The position numbers were made by a program, and so were the translations under genes. DNA of 64,000 bases, taken from NCBI GenBank assembly GCA_947497185.1, contig CANMFL010000004.1:124001-188000 (forward strand), written 5' to 3'. This document shows positions 17,807 through 25,988 of the stretch, piece by piece; position 1 is the first letter of the stretch, and each line of letters begins with the position of its first letter. This DNA is from an uncultured Paracoccaceae bacterium (GTDB taxonomy: Bacteria; Pseudomonadota; Alphaproteobacteria; Rhodobacterales; Rhodobacteraceae). The notes beneath the pieces are model-generated. The model ran no database searches. It was not told the origin of the DNA and saw only the letters and a program-made list of their open reading frames with translations.

Positions 17807-18810
17807 CGCAAATACCCCACAAGGCTCAGTTGAGAAAGTCGGGCTGTCAAAGTGTAGTGAGTTTCGAGCTGCAATTGCACGGCTTGGAGTTCTGAAGCAG
17901 TTTCAAACGGATCCGCTTGAATTATTAAGTTCCGAGCCATGCTTAACGCTGAAGCCTCAGCGCTTTGTGAAACTGCAAACCGCTCTGTTTCGTTTTCGGC
18001 GTTACCGACCCGTGCCTGAATCTGTGTCACGTCAGTCGCCGCCGCTTGCAGCATGATACCGCCTTCGAAGAGTAAGTCCGTCTTTGTACTCTTGTCTAAT
18101 CCGGTCAAGTTTTGCGAAAGCGCCGCGACGACTGCCCCCTTTAAAACGGCGCGGATGCCAGGATCATCGGCACGCGCATCAAGCGAAATTTTTATTCCCG
18201 CGTCCAAGCGGCGTTCAGCGTGACCGCCGGTGTCGCCCGCGTAACCTAGCATCGCGTATCCACCAGCGGGGTCCTCGAACCAAGTTTCGACAGTTGCAAT
18301 TATTGTCGCTTTGTCAGTGGCGCCCCCGATTTGTGCAGCAATATCAGCCAACATGGCGTCCGCTGAAATGACGGGCGTCTGGTCGACAGCAGTGCCAGAA
18401 AACAGGCTTTCATCACCCAGTCGCGTGTTGAGTGTGCTGATTAGGCCGTCCAGCCTCGCGCGAGCGTCATCTCCAGCCTGTTGCACTTGAAAATCGGGGC
18501 TTTCGGCGTTGATCGGTATGAGCTGTTCAGCCAGTGCGCCCCGTTGAGCATCGAAATTAGTTAATGCTGTTTGCATGGTTGAAAGCGTGAGTTGCGTTTC
18601 TTTCGCCACAAAGGACAGCGATTCTAGAATTTTCAGGCGGTTATCGATAAAACTAAAGCGCGCTGTATCGCCGCCAGTTGCTTTGACTTTATCGGTTTTT
18701 TCGCCGCTGCTTAACTCTGTCACAAGCGTATTAAGTGTTGTTTTTAGTGCAACATTTTGGCGGTTCAATTGAAACTGCCGCAGGCTGTCGCCGAGAGATG
18801 AGAAATTCAT
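17803..18810 (-). CDS. flgL: flagellar hook-filament junction protein FlgL
   Basis: A 335-residue flagellin-like protein that joins hook and filament with FlgK; exported by the flagellar type III system, so no signal peptide. The N-terminal helix (SLRQFQLNRQNVALKTTLNTLVTELSSGEK) and C-terminal helix (ELQAVQLQLETHYTLTARLSQLSLVGYLR) are the coiled-coil ends expected for this family. I start at the ATG at 18810, which is eight bases after TTGGAG. A TTG at 18816 would overlap the flgK stop and lacks a fitting ribosome site. Confidence 0.9.
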   Translation of the reverse strand: MNFSSLGDSLRQFQLNRQNVALKTTLNTLVTELSSGEKTDKVKATGGDTARFSFIDNRLKILESLSFVAKETQLTLSTMQTALTNFDAQRGALAEQLIPINAESPDFQVQQAGDDARARLDGLISTLNTRLGDESLFSGTAVDQTPVISADAMLADIAAQIGGATDKATIIATVETWFEDPAGGYAMLGYAGDTGGHAERRLDAGIKISLDARADDPGIRAVLKGAVVAALSQNLTGLDKSTKTDLLFEGGIMLQAAATDVTQIQARVGNAENETERFAVSQSAEASALSMARNLIIQADPFETASELQAVQLQLETHYTLTARLSQLSLVGYLR

Positions 18811-18812
18811 GT

Positions 18813-20249
18813 TCAAATCTCCAACAGGCGCGACATCATCGCATCGAGAGTTTGCAAGACGCGTGCATTTGCAGCGTAGGATTGTTCGATTTGCAACAAC
18901 CGTTGCAGCTCTTGATCACTGTCGACGCCGCCAGCAAGTTCCGCTGATTTCAAGCTATCGAACCGTGCGGTTTCAAACCCAAGCCTTTCTTCTGCATCTA
19001 ACCGCAAACGTCCGATGACATTTATTTGCTCACTCGCGTGACCGATCACGCTTTTTGCGGTGCCGCCACTTGGCAGAGCGACGGGATCGTTCAGGGCATT
19101 TAGCCATCGATCAATTTGCGCGGTCTCGCCAACTGGACCTGTGGTTATTGCGTTCACGCCATCGCGGAGTCGCGACGCTGCGCCGCCCTGGCTTGGGTCG
19201 ACAGACGCCTGCACAGTTAGGCGCGATGAGAGGCCTGTGATGGTCAGCGGATCGAATGCGGCCCCACGATCCGTGAACAGGCCTGGGTCGCCTGAGGTGA
19301 GCGTTGGGTCGGTCGTGGGCGATTCAAATCGCTGCATGAGGTCCGCTGCAATTTCATCGAGGTTCGTTTGAAGCTCGACAAGAGTTTCATCGCGCAGGAC
19401 AAAAGCCGCTTCGAGTGAACCGCCCTTCATGCGCCCGTAGCCATCCCCTAGATCAAGTGGAGCACCGTTCAATGTGACCCCAGATAGGCCACCGGACGCC
19501 AATGTCATGTCAGCGACAATAGTTCCGACGGGAGCAAAGCCGAAGGTTGCGGGCGATCCATCAATCAAGGCGATCCCGTTTTTCGTGTAGAGAGCGACCT
19601 GCCCATTGCCGCGATCGATTTCAGTTAGGGGTACGATTGAGGTCAGTTTGTCGATTGCATTTTGGCGTGCATCAATGGCTGACGATGGCTCGTTACCCGA
19701 CCCCACTAAACGTAAAACGTCCGCATTCAGCTTTTCGATTTGCTGGAGCGTGGTGTTCAATGTGTCGACATCTGACGCAATGGCCCGATCGGCCATAAGC
19801 CGCTGTGATTGAATCGCATCAGCGTCTGAACGCATTGCGGTCGCCACATCTTGCAGTCGTGACACTACAGTTTCGAGGCGCTGTTCCGACGACGGGTTGC
19901 TACTTGCACTGATCAACGATTGTTCCAAGGCTGCGAGCCTGCCGACGACACCGCTTTCGTCGCCGACAGTTCCGAACGCTTGTTCCAGTTGAGATAAAGC
20001 TGTCGCCCCGCGCTGCTGTGCGCCAACATCAGCCTCGGCGTTTCGGCGTTCACGCAACGTGCTTTGGTCGACGATGCGCGAAATTCCATCTACCTTGACC
20101 CCACCAAGAAGGCCTGACGAGAGATTGATCTCTCGGACACCGTAGCCATCTGTCATGACGTTGGACAGGTTTGAAGACACGACTTCTGCCATGCGTGCCG
20201 TTGTGGTCAAACCACCCGATGCGATGTTGAATGCACTCGAAATAGCCAT
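18813..20249 (-). CDS. flgK: flagellar hook-associated protein FlgK
   Basis: HAP1, the first hook-filament junction protein; 478 residues. It has the FlgK start (SSAFNIASGGLTTTARMAEVVSSNLSNVMTDGYG, the rod/hook/HAP N-terminal motif) and the C-terminal SYAANARVLQTLDAMMSRLLEI. The middle is variable. The start ATG is preceded by AAGGTAGAAG. flgL follows with two bases between stop and start, and flgE lies 23 bases upstream, so these are one transcript. Confidence 0.94.
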   Translation of the reverse strand: MAISSAFNIASGGLTTTARMAEVVSSNLSNVMTDGYGVREINLSSGLLGGVKVDGISRIVDQSTLRERRNAEADVGAQQRGATALSQLEQAFGTVGDESGVVGRLAALEQSLISASSNPSSEQRLETVVSRLQDVATAMRSDADAIQSQRLMADRAIASDVDTLNTTLQQIEKLNADVLRLVGSGNEPSSAIDARQNAIDKLTSIVPLTEIDRGNGQVALYTKNGIALIDGSPATFGFAPVGTIVADMTLASGGLSGVTLNGAPLDLGDGYGRMKGGSLEAAFVLRDETLVELQTNLDEIAADLMQRFESPTTDPTLTSGDPGLFTDRGAAFDPLTITGLSSRLTVQASVDPSQGGAASRLRDGVNAITTGPVGETAQIDRWLNALNDPVALPSGGTAKSVIGHASEQINVIGRLRLDAEERLGFETARFDSLKSAELAGGVDSDQELQRLLQIEQSYAANARVLQTLDAMMSRLLEI

Positions 20250-20272
20250 GTCTTCTACCTTTCAGATAAGGG

Positions 20273-21586
20273 TTAGCGTTTGATGTTTGTGGTTTCTTGC
20301 AGCATCTCATCCACGGTCTGGATCACCTTCGCGTTGGATGAATATGCGCGCTGTGTTTGGATCAAGCTTGTCAGTTCGCTGGCCACATCAGTGGCAGATT
20401 CTTCACGTGCGAAGCTCACGATGTCGCCCGTTGGACCGTCGCCTGCATCCCAAAGGAAAAATGATCCGCTATCCGTGGAAACGCGGTAGCTTTGCTGATC
20501 AAGTGCTTCGAGGCCATTGACGTTCGAGACGTCGACAAGTGGCACTTGATACAATACGACGTTAATTCCGCTGTCAAAAGACGCTTTCACAAAGCCGTTT
20601 TCGTCCACATTAATTTCGGTCAGACTGCCAACCGCTGAGCCATTCTTGGAAATCGACGTTGGTGCGAAGCTTTCCCCCAGCTGCGTCAAACCCGTCGCAC
20701 TACCAAGCGTCCCGATTGCCAGTTCAAGCGGCCCACCGTCTACCGTTAGTGTCATTGATCCCGTGGCAGGATCATAATCGGTCGGCAGGCCGACACCGAA
20801 GTTATCCGCAACACTAAGAAGCTTGCCGCCGCCTGCCCGCGAAGGGTCAAACACAAGTTGGTAATCGCCAACAAGCGCACCCCCAGATGCCGAGTCAAAA
20901 ACTTGCAATTGCCATTCGTTAGCTGAACCTGTTGCAGGGACGACCGGTGTAAATGTCATGCGCAGATCGGCAGATTTTCCGAGGTTATCAAAATATTCAA
21001 TCGATAACGTCTCGTCGCCGGTCACTGAGCCCGCTTCGGTCGACGTTGCAGGTAGGTTCACACCAAGGTCGATTTTGGTCGTCGGCTGACCAGCGAATTG
21101 GTTCGTGTTGATCTTGATCGGTTCAAGGCCGACGACAGAGTCACGCGGGTTCGCTGGGATGGTGCCATCCGCGTTCGCGGGCCATCCAAGCAAGACGAGC
21201 CCTGCTGGCGTGCGTAAATACCCGTCTTCGTCAGGTCTAAATGATCCGGTTGTCGTCAACAGGAGGGGGTTGTTTCCATTGCCAACGCCGATAGATGCTG
21301 AGGTTGTCACAGGCAACATCCCGCGGCCACGCACAGCCAGATCGGTTGAGTTTGATGTTCCGACAAGAGGCCCGCTTTCGTCAATCAACCGCGTGGTTGT
21401 CGTACTGACCCCGCCAGCGGTGTATTTACTGCTGCTATTGTCGATCACCAGCGACTGAAAATCGGTCACTGCACGTTTGTAACCGTAAGTTGACGAGTTC
21501 GCGATGTTGTCAGAGATCGTCGCCAGCCTGTTGGCGTTGGCGGCTAATCCGGCGACACCTGCGTTGAGGGAAGAGGAGATCGTCAT
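20273..21586 (-). CDS. flgE: flagellar hook protein FlgE
   Basis: The hook monomer, 437 residues. The conserved start reads SSSLNAGVAGLAANANRLATISDNIANSSTYGYKRAVTDFQSLV, and the end reads LIQTQRAYSSNAKVIQTVDEMLQETTNIKR. I place the start at the ATG at 21586, seven bases after an AGAAAGG. The same frame runs back to 22012, but that stretch is the antisense of motB and has no family similarity. About 80 bases separate this start from the motB stop; the spacer shows no clear terminator. Confidence 0.95.
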   Translation of the reverse strand: MTISSSLNAGVAGLAANANRLATISDNIANSSTYGYKRAVTDFQSLVIDNSSSKYTAGGVSTTTTRLIDESGPLVGTSNSTDLAVRGRGMLPVTTSASIGVGNGNNPLLLTTTGSFRPDEDGYLRTPAGLVLLGWPANADGTIPANPRDSVVGLEPIKINTNQFAGQPTTKIDLGVNLPATSTEAGSVTGDETLSIEYFDNLGKSADLRMTFTPVVPATGSANEWQLQVFDSASGGALVGDYQLVFDPSRAGGGKLLSVADNFGVGLPTDYDPATGSMTLTVDGGPLELAIGTLGSATGLTQLGESFAPTSISKNGSAVGSLTEINVDENGFVKASFDSGINVVLYQVPLVDVSNVNGLEALDQQSYRVSTDSGSFFLWDAGDGPTGDIVSFAREESATDVASELTSLIQTQRAYSSNAKVIQTVDEMLQETTNIKR

Positions 21587-21668
21587 ATCGGGGCCTTTCT
21601 GCTTCAGGAATGACTGCTTTCCACAGCCATATCTGTTTCCTCTTAACGCCCCCCTAACATCGCCAATT

Positions 21669-22517
21669 TTAGATATCGCTTTGCAGCACGATGACTTCGA
21701 TCCGATTGTTGCGCACGTCGGTGGTGTCTTCAGTGACGGGATCGCGGTCGGCCTCGCCTGTTGTCCGCATGATTTTCTGCGGATCGTACCCATCGGCCTC
21801 GAGCAGTTCGCGCATTTTTGCAGCGCGTGAGGTGGATAACGCCCACACGGAATTTTCTCTGACAACAATGGGTTGCGTGCGAACATGGCCCTGAATGGCG
21901 AGCGGGTTATCGACGATGGGGATAATGTCTGCCAAAATTTCCGCAATGTCATAGGCGACTGGCATCGGGACGTCTGTTCCGGGTTCAAACAGGGACGCAT
22001 CCGGCAGGTCATAGAATTCGATGACGAGCCCTTCGTCCGTCTGACGTGTCACGATATGGCGCAATGCTTTTTCAGCGATCGTGCTTTCGCCACCGCGCCC
22101 CATCAGGATTTCTTCGAGGTTTTCGAGCGCTTTGACACGTGATTCTTCTTCGCCGCCAGCTTGGGCTTCGTTCGGGTCTTCGGCGGAATTTATCTGCTCG
22201 CCAGAGTGCCGCATACTCGCGCCTTCACCGTCTTGCGATAAGCGCGATTCCACGCTGGTGCTGTCACCGCCGAACATGCCCTCGCCGCCGCCAGACGAAC
22301 GGTTAATCGTGACCGTCGGCGCAAAGTAGTCGGCAAGCCCCGCCTTTTGCTGATCGGTTGACGCATTGAGCAACCACATCAACATAAAAAACGCCATCAT
22401 CGCGGTGACGAAGTCCGCATAGGCTACCTTCCACGCGCCACCATGATGACCGCCACCTTGGATGACTTTTTTCTTCTTGATAATGATTGGCCGAGAATTG
22501 CCAGCAGCTGCGCTCAT
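21669..22517 (-). CDS. motB: flagellar motor stator protein MotB
   Basis: Peptidoglycan-anchored stator subunit of the flagellar motor; about 282 residues. After a basic N-terminus (IIIKKKKVIQGGGHHGGAWK) comes the single membrane helix, with the proton-channel aspartate Asp-35 in AYADFVTAMMAFFMLMWLL. Then a plug and acidic linker (residues about 70-130) lead to an OmpA-like peptidoglycan-binding domain ending NNRIEVIVLQ. I choose the ATG at 22517 over 22526, since AAAGGA then lies eight bases upstream. No motA is in this window. Confidence 0.92.
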   Translation of the reverse strand: MSAAAGNSRPIIIKKKKVIQGGGHHGGAWKVAYADFVTAMMAFFMLMWLLNASTDQQKAGLADYFAPTVTINRSSGGGEGMFGGDSTSVESRLSQDGEGASMRHSGEQINSAEDPNEAQAGGEEESRVKALENLEEILMGRGGESTIAEKALRHIVTRQTDEGLVIEFYDLPDASLFEPGTDVPMPVAYDIAEILADIIPIVDNPLAIQGHVRTQPIVVRENSVWALSTSRAAKMRELLEADGYDPQKIMRTTGEADRDPVTEDTTDVRNNRIEVIVLQSDI

Positions 22518-22597
22518 GTTGTCCATCCTTTGAGTGGCGTGAAGCCAACTAGAGGGATGGACGTAAAGAGGGTCTTAAATACTGACTTTTATGAGAT

Positions 22598-23368
22598 TTA
22601 TTGGCTCTTGCGAAGCGCGTAAATTTCGTCGGGACCGCAGAAGTCGATTAAGTCGTAATTGTGTTCATGCATCAGATCGAGAATATCGCGGTTGCCGATG
22701 TTGTTCTCGATCGACCAGACGCCGACGCGATGATCTGCAAAGGGAAAGCCTTGTAACGCGGCCAGTTCGCCCCCTTCGATATCGAGAGAAATGAAGTCGG
22801 GGTGCTGGATTTTCGCCTCGTCGAGGATCGCTGCGAGCGGCTTTGTGGGGACTTTGATTGTGGTCTCTTTGTGGCGCGGGTTCTCGCGGACACGTTTGAG
22901 CATGGCGTCATCGTAACTATTCGATAAACCGCTCATTTGTGTAAAACCTTCGGTAACGGTGATAAAGTCGGCCGTTCCTTCCTGATCCGCCACCGCATAG
23001 CCGAGACAAGGACAACTACGTGCTGCTTTGGCGCGCGTCAGATTCGCAGCGACAGGTTCGACCAGAACCCCCGTCCAGCCGCGCCATTTCTCGAAAAAGA
23101 TAGTGTTTGAACCGGTCACGCCGTCGTACCCGCCAACGTCGATGAATGTCCCGCCCGTCTTTTGCTTGAAAATACGGTCGACAACAACGTCCTGACCTGC
23201 TTGCGACATGAATGTGTAGCGGGGTGATAACATTTGCCGGATTTCGTGGACTTTACGGTTGAGGTCAGCGCGTTTGCGGCTTTTCTCGCCCTTTAATGCT
23301 TGGCCAATTTCAGATTGTGCTTTCGTCAGTTCACGACGAATTTCGTCCAAGCGTCTTTGAGAGATCAT
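22598..23368 (-). CDS. FkbM-family SAM-dependent methyltransferase
   Basis: A 256-residue protein. The first 45 residues form a charged helix (RRELTKAQSEIGQALKGEKSRKRADLNRKV). The rest is a Rossmann methyltransferase: FIDVGGYDGVTGSNT (SAM-binding glycine loop near residue 96), GVLVEPVAANL, and FISLDIEGGELAALQGF, the FkbM hallmark. FkbM enzymes O-methylate sugars or polyketides. The start overlaps the stop of the DUF6165-like gene (ATGA). Context with glycosyltransferases points to methylation of a surface glycan or flagellin sugar. Confidence 0.85.
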   Translation of the reverse strand: MISQRRLDEIRRELTKAQSEIGQALKGEKSRKRADLNRKVHEIRQMLSPRYTFMSQAGQDVVVDRIFKQKTGGTFIDVGGYDGVTGSNTIFFEKWRGWTGVLVEPVAANLTRAKAARSCPCLGYAVADQEGTADFITVTEGFTQMSGLSNSYDDAMLKRVRENPRHKETTIKVPTKPLAAILDEAKIQHPDFISLDIEGGELAALQGFPFADHRVGVWSIENNIGNRDILDLMHEHNYDLIDFCGPDEIYALRKSQ

Positions 23369-23766
23369 GCCGTTTCCGATGGTGAGTAATAGGATTTCTC
23401 TTCGACGATAGCAGAGCCTAACAGAAGGTTAATCTCTTTCTTGATCGCGGCGCGTTCGTCGTTGGTCACGTAGACCGCACGCGCCAACGCCACAAAACCA
23501 GCGCCAAAGTCGCCGCGCCCTTCAAATGCACGGATGTCGTCTTCGATGACCCAGAGGTCAGCGTTGATACTATATAGTTTCGTCTGAAGCTGGTGCAGGG
23601 ATTGCGATTGCGGCAACGCGGCATCCGCGACGCCTTGCAGTACCTCAAGTTCATGCCGGACATTTGCCAGTTTCGTTGCGTCCTTGATCCGTTCGCTTTT
23701 GAGCTGAAGAATGGTCAATTTGTCGATCAATTCGCCCGCGGCGATGGGTACAAGAATCTCGGTCAT
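23365..23766 (-). CDS. DUF6165-like small protein
   Basis: A 133-residue soluble protein beginning MTEILVPIAAGELIDKLTILQLKSERI and continuing KLANVRHELEVLQ. I associate this opening with DUF6165, a family found in polysaccharide gene clusters, function unknown. The chosen start at 23766 forms a four-base ATGA overlap with the preceding gene. A start 20 codons earlier would lie inside that gene. It is probably helical, and no catalytic motif is seen. Translational coupling on both sides suggests it works with the adjacent TPR protein and FkbM methyltransferase. Confidence 0.65.
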   Translation of the reverse strand: MTEILVPIAAGELIDKLTILQLKSERIKDATKLANVRHELEVLQGVADAALPQSQSLHQLQTKLYSINADLWVIEDDIRAFEGRGDFGAGFVALARAVYVTNDERAAIKKEINLLLGSAIVEEKSYYSPSETA

Positions 23767-25133
23767 GCTCGGTCTCCAATTTTTGCACGCAGGGCGGTGC
23801 CGACCTCTGTTAGTACCTCGGTCCACGCGAGCGCGCTAGTTTGCCGGAAAAGCCGCATGTTCGGATACCAATCAGTCGTGTCACCAGCGTGTCGCCAGAC
23901 CCAAAACGGGTCCCAGTGCAGGATCGTCCAAGTTGGCACACCGAGGCTGCCCGCCAGATGCGCCGTCGCCGTATCCGAACTAATGACGAGGTCCATTTGT
24001 TCCATCATCGCGGCGTTATCGCCAAAATTTCGCTCGGACGCGGCTGCATTGATGATGAAGGCATCGCTACCGTCAGCTTGAAACGCCGCTAATGCCGGAC
24101 CTTTGTAGAGCGAAAACAGCTGCACACCTGCGATATCCGCCAGCGGTAGGAAGTCGGTGTGCGAAAAAGACCGGAATCCGTTGCCCTTGTAAGTGACAGA
24201 GCCGGACCAAATGACGCCGACCTTGAAAGTGTCTTGATAAGGAGCAACGATTGCAGCGGCACGGTCGTGTGCAATGGCAGGGATTTGCAGTTTCGTGGGC
24301 TCGGGGATTTTGTCGGTCTGCGCAAAGTGGATCGCGGCCATGTCCATCATGTTGATCCAGCAATCGACAGGTGCGTCTTTTCCCAGACTTGTGCCAATCC
24401 AATCGGCGCCCTCTAGCTTTGAAAACAACGGGTAAACCGGTTTTTCTGTCAGCACCCAAACGGTTGCCCCCAAGGCCTTGAGAACTGGCAAAAAGCGCAT
24501 GAACAGGATCGCGTCACCGAACCCTTGCTCTGGCAGCACGAGGATGGTTTTGCCCGCAAGCGATTGTCCGTCCCATTCAGGAAACGGTTGATCGTGGCGT
24601 TTTAATTCGTCGGTATCCCACCGCACGCGGTACGTCTGAAACGCCTGATTATACTGCCCTGCACCCAGTTGGGCGAAAGCGAGCTGCATCTGCAATTCCG
24701 TGTCTTCGGGATGATCTGGGATGACCGTTTCAAGGTGTTCTATCGCCCCGAGATAATCCCCCTGCCCGCGCAAACAGCGTGCAATCATCGACTTTTGCGT
24801 CACATCATCTGGGTTGTGATCAAGTATCCATCGCCGCGACGCAATCGAGGCTTTGTAATGCCCCAAGTCACTGAGGATATTCGCATAATTGTTCCGTAGA
24901 CCAACATCATCGGGCGCGATGCGTTGCGCCCGTTCTTGCGCCCGCAACGCCTGCAAATAACGTCCTTGCTTGCGATGCAATGCGCCCAAGTTTGACCAGA
25001 TCGCAGCATCGTTCGGGACCTGTGCCAGATAGGTCGCATAGGCCTGCAACGCCTCCGGTGCGTTATCGACGTGCGCCTTATGCGCAGCGCGGCGCAACAC
25101 CGCCTGTTCTTGTGTCACCTTTGGGATAGCCAT
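23763..25133 (-). CDS. TPR protein with GT9-like glycosyltransferase domain
   Basis: A 456-residue cytoplasmic protein. Residues 1-190 are TPR repeats (AIWSNLGALHRKQGRYLQAL, LRNNYANILSDLGHYKASI, TELQMQLAFAQLGAGQYNQA). The remainder resembles a GT9/heptosyltransferase fold: KTILVLPEQGFGDAILFMRFLPVLKALGA, FKVGVIWSGS, and a donor-site-like LVISSDTATAHLAGSLGVPTW near residue 385. This architecture is common in flagellin- or capsule-modifying loci. The downstream DUF6165-like gene is coupled by ATGA. The sugar and acceptor are not predictable. Confidence 0.75.
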   Translation of the reverse strand: MAIPKVTQEQAVLRRAAHKAHVDNAPEALQAYATYLAQVPNDAAIWSNLGALHRKQGRYLQALRAQERAQRIAPDDVGLRNNYANILSDLGHYKASIASRRWILDHNPDDVTQKSMIARCLRGQGDYLGAIEHLETVIPDHPEDTELQMQLAFAQLGAGQYNQAFQTYRVRWDTDELKRHDQPFPEWDGQSLAGKTILVLPEQGFGDAILFMRFLPVLKALGATVWVLTEKPVYPLFSKLEGADWIGTSLGKDAPVDCWINMMDMAAIHFAQTDKIPEPTKLQIPAIAHDRAAAIVAPYQDTFKVGVIWSGSVTYKGNGFRSFSHTDFLPLADIAGVQLFSLYKGPALAAFQADGSDAFIINAAASERNFGDNAAMMEQMDLVISSDTATAHLAGSLGVPTWTILHWDPFWVWRHAGDTTDWYPNMRLFRQTSALAWTEVLTEVGTALRAKIGDRA

Positions 25134-25139
25134 CGCGGA

Positions 25140-25925
25140 TCAGCCGCCCGATTTACGATTGATTGGCTTCACAAGCGTTTCGGGCCGCCGCGCCTCTGCC
25201 GCCTCGAACAAGGAAAACGTCTGGTTAACGTAGTTCACTGCGCCGGAAATCAGGTCCATGTAATCGGCCAAATCTTTGGTGACTTCGACCTCTGACATGA
25301 CGACACTGCGGTCTTGCGGCAGTGTTTCGAAGGTTGCGTAGAACAATGGATCGCCGCGGCTGATTTTGATCGGCTTGGTGATGTCATGCCATTCGAACGC
25401 CCACATCAGCGGGCGCGGCCAGACGTTGATCGGGAAGCGCCCGCCAAAGATCGTGCCCGGTAGCGGGTCCCTGGCGTAGTGCATGAAGGGCGCGACCTGC
25501 GACATGTAGACCGGTTCATCCGCGATAAAGACGTAAGGCAGTTCCAGCTGAATCGAAGGCACATTCGGATAGCGCCACTCAGCCTCGCTGGTGATGTGCA
25601 ATTTCTGGCCCAATTTGTTGGCCCTGATCGCGCTTGTTTCGCCAGCAAGATTGCGCAGCACAGGCTTGCCATCTTTGTCGCGTGCAAAGCCGATGTTGAT
25701 ATCAAACGGGCATTTAACAGCGAAATAGCGGCTTTCGAGATTAATCACAGCAGGGCAACGGGATGCGGATTTGGCGTGTTTTTTATTCATGTCAGCCGAC
25801 CGCACGCGCGTCGGGGCATCGTAAATGATGCCACCTTTTTGGGTCGTTAAAAACCAGCCGACCTGAACTGGACCCGACTTTGCATCAGATCCACGGGTAT
25901 TTTCAAAACTCACTGACAACTGCAT
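25140..25925 (-). CDS. unknown protein in glycan cluster
   Basis: I do not recognise this 261-residue protein. It has no signal peptide or membrane segment. The middle is rich in aromatic and proline residues (RYFAVKCPFDINIGF, NVPSIQLELPYVFIADEPVYMSQVAPFMHYA, GGRFPINVWPRPLMWAFEWHD), which suggests a beta-rich fold, perhaps jelly-roll or dioxygenase-like. I cannot place metal ligands with confidence. The gene lies between the two glycosyltransferase genes, six bases upstream of the TPR gene, on the same strand. Its role is probably in the same glycan or flagellin modification, by context alone. Confidence 0.6.
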   Translation of the reverse strand: MQLSVSFENTRGSDAKSGPVQVGWFLTTQKGGIIYDAPTRVRSADMNKKHAKSASRCPAVINLESRYFAVKCPFDINIGFARDKDGKPVLRNLAGETSAIRANKLGQKLHITSEAEWRYPNVPSIQLELPYVFIADEPVYMSQVAPFMHYARDPLPGTIFGGRFPINVWPRPLMWAFEWHDITKPIKISRGDPLFYATFETLPQDRSVVMSEVEVTKDLADYMDLISGAVNYVNQTFSLFEAAEARRPETLVKPINRKSGG

Positions 25926-25988
25926 ATGCTGTCCTTTTTACTGCTCTCAAATGCCAATACACGACTTAGAACGTGCGTAAGGCGGAAA

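Noticed and set aside
21587..22012. N-terminal extension of flgE
   Set aside because: The added residues are antisense to motB and the family sequence begins exactly at the ATG at 21586 with a ribosome site.
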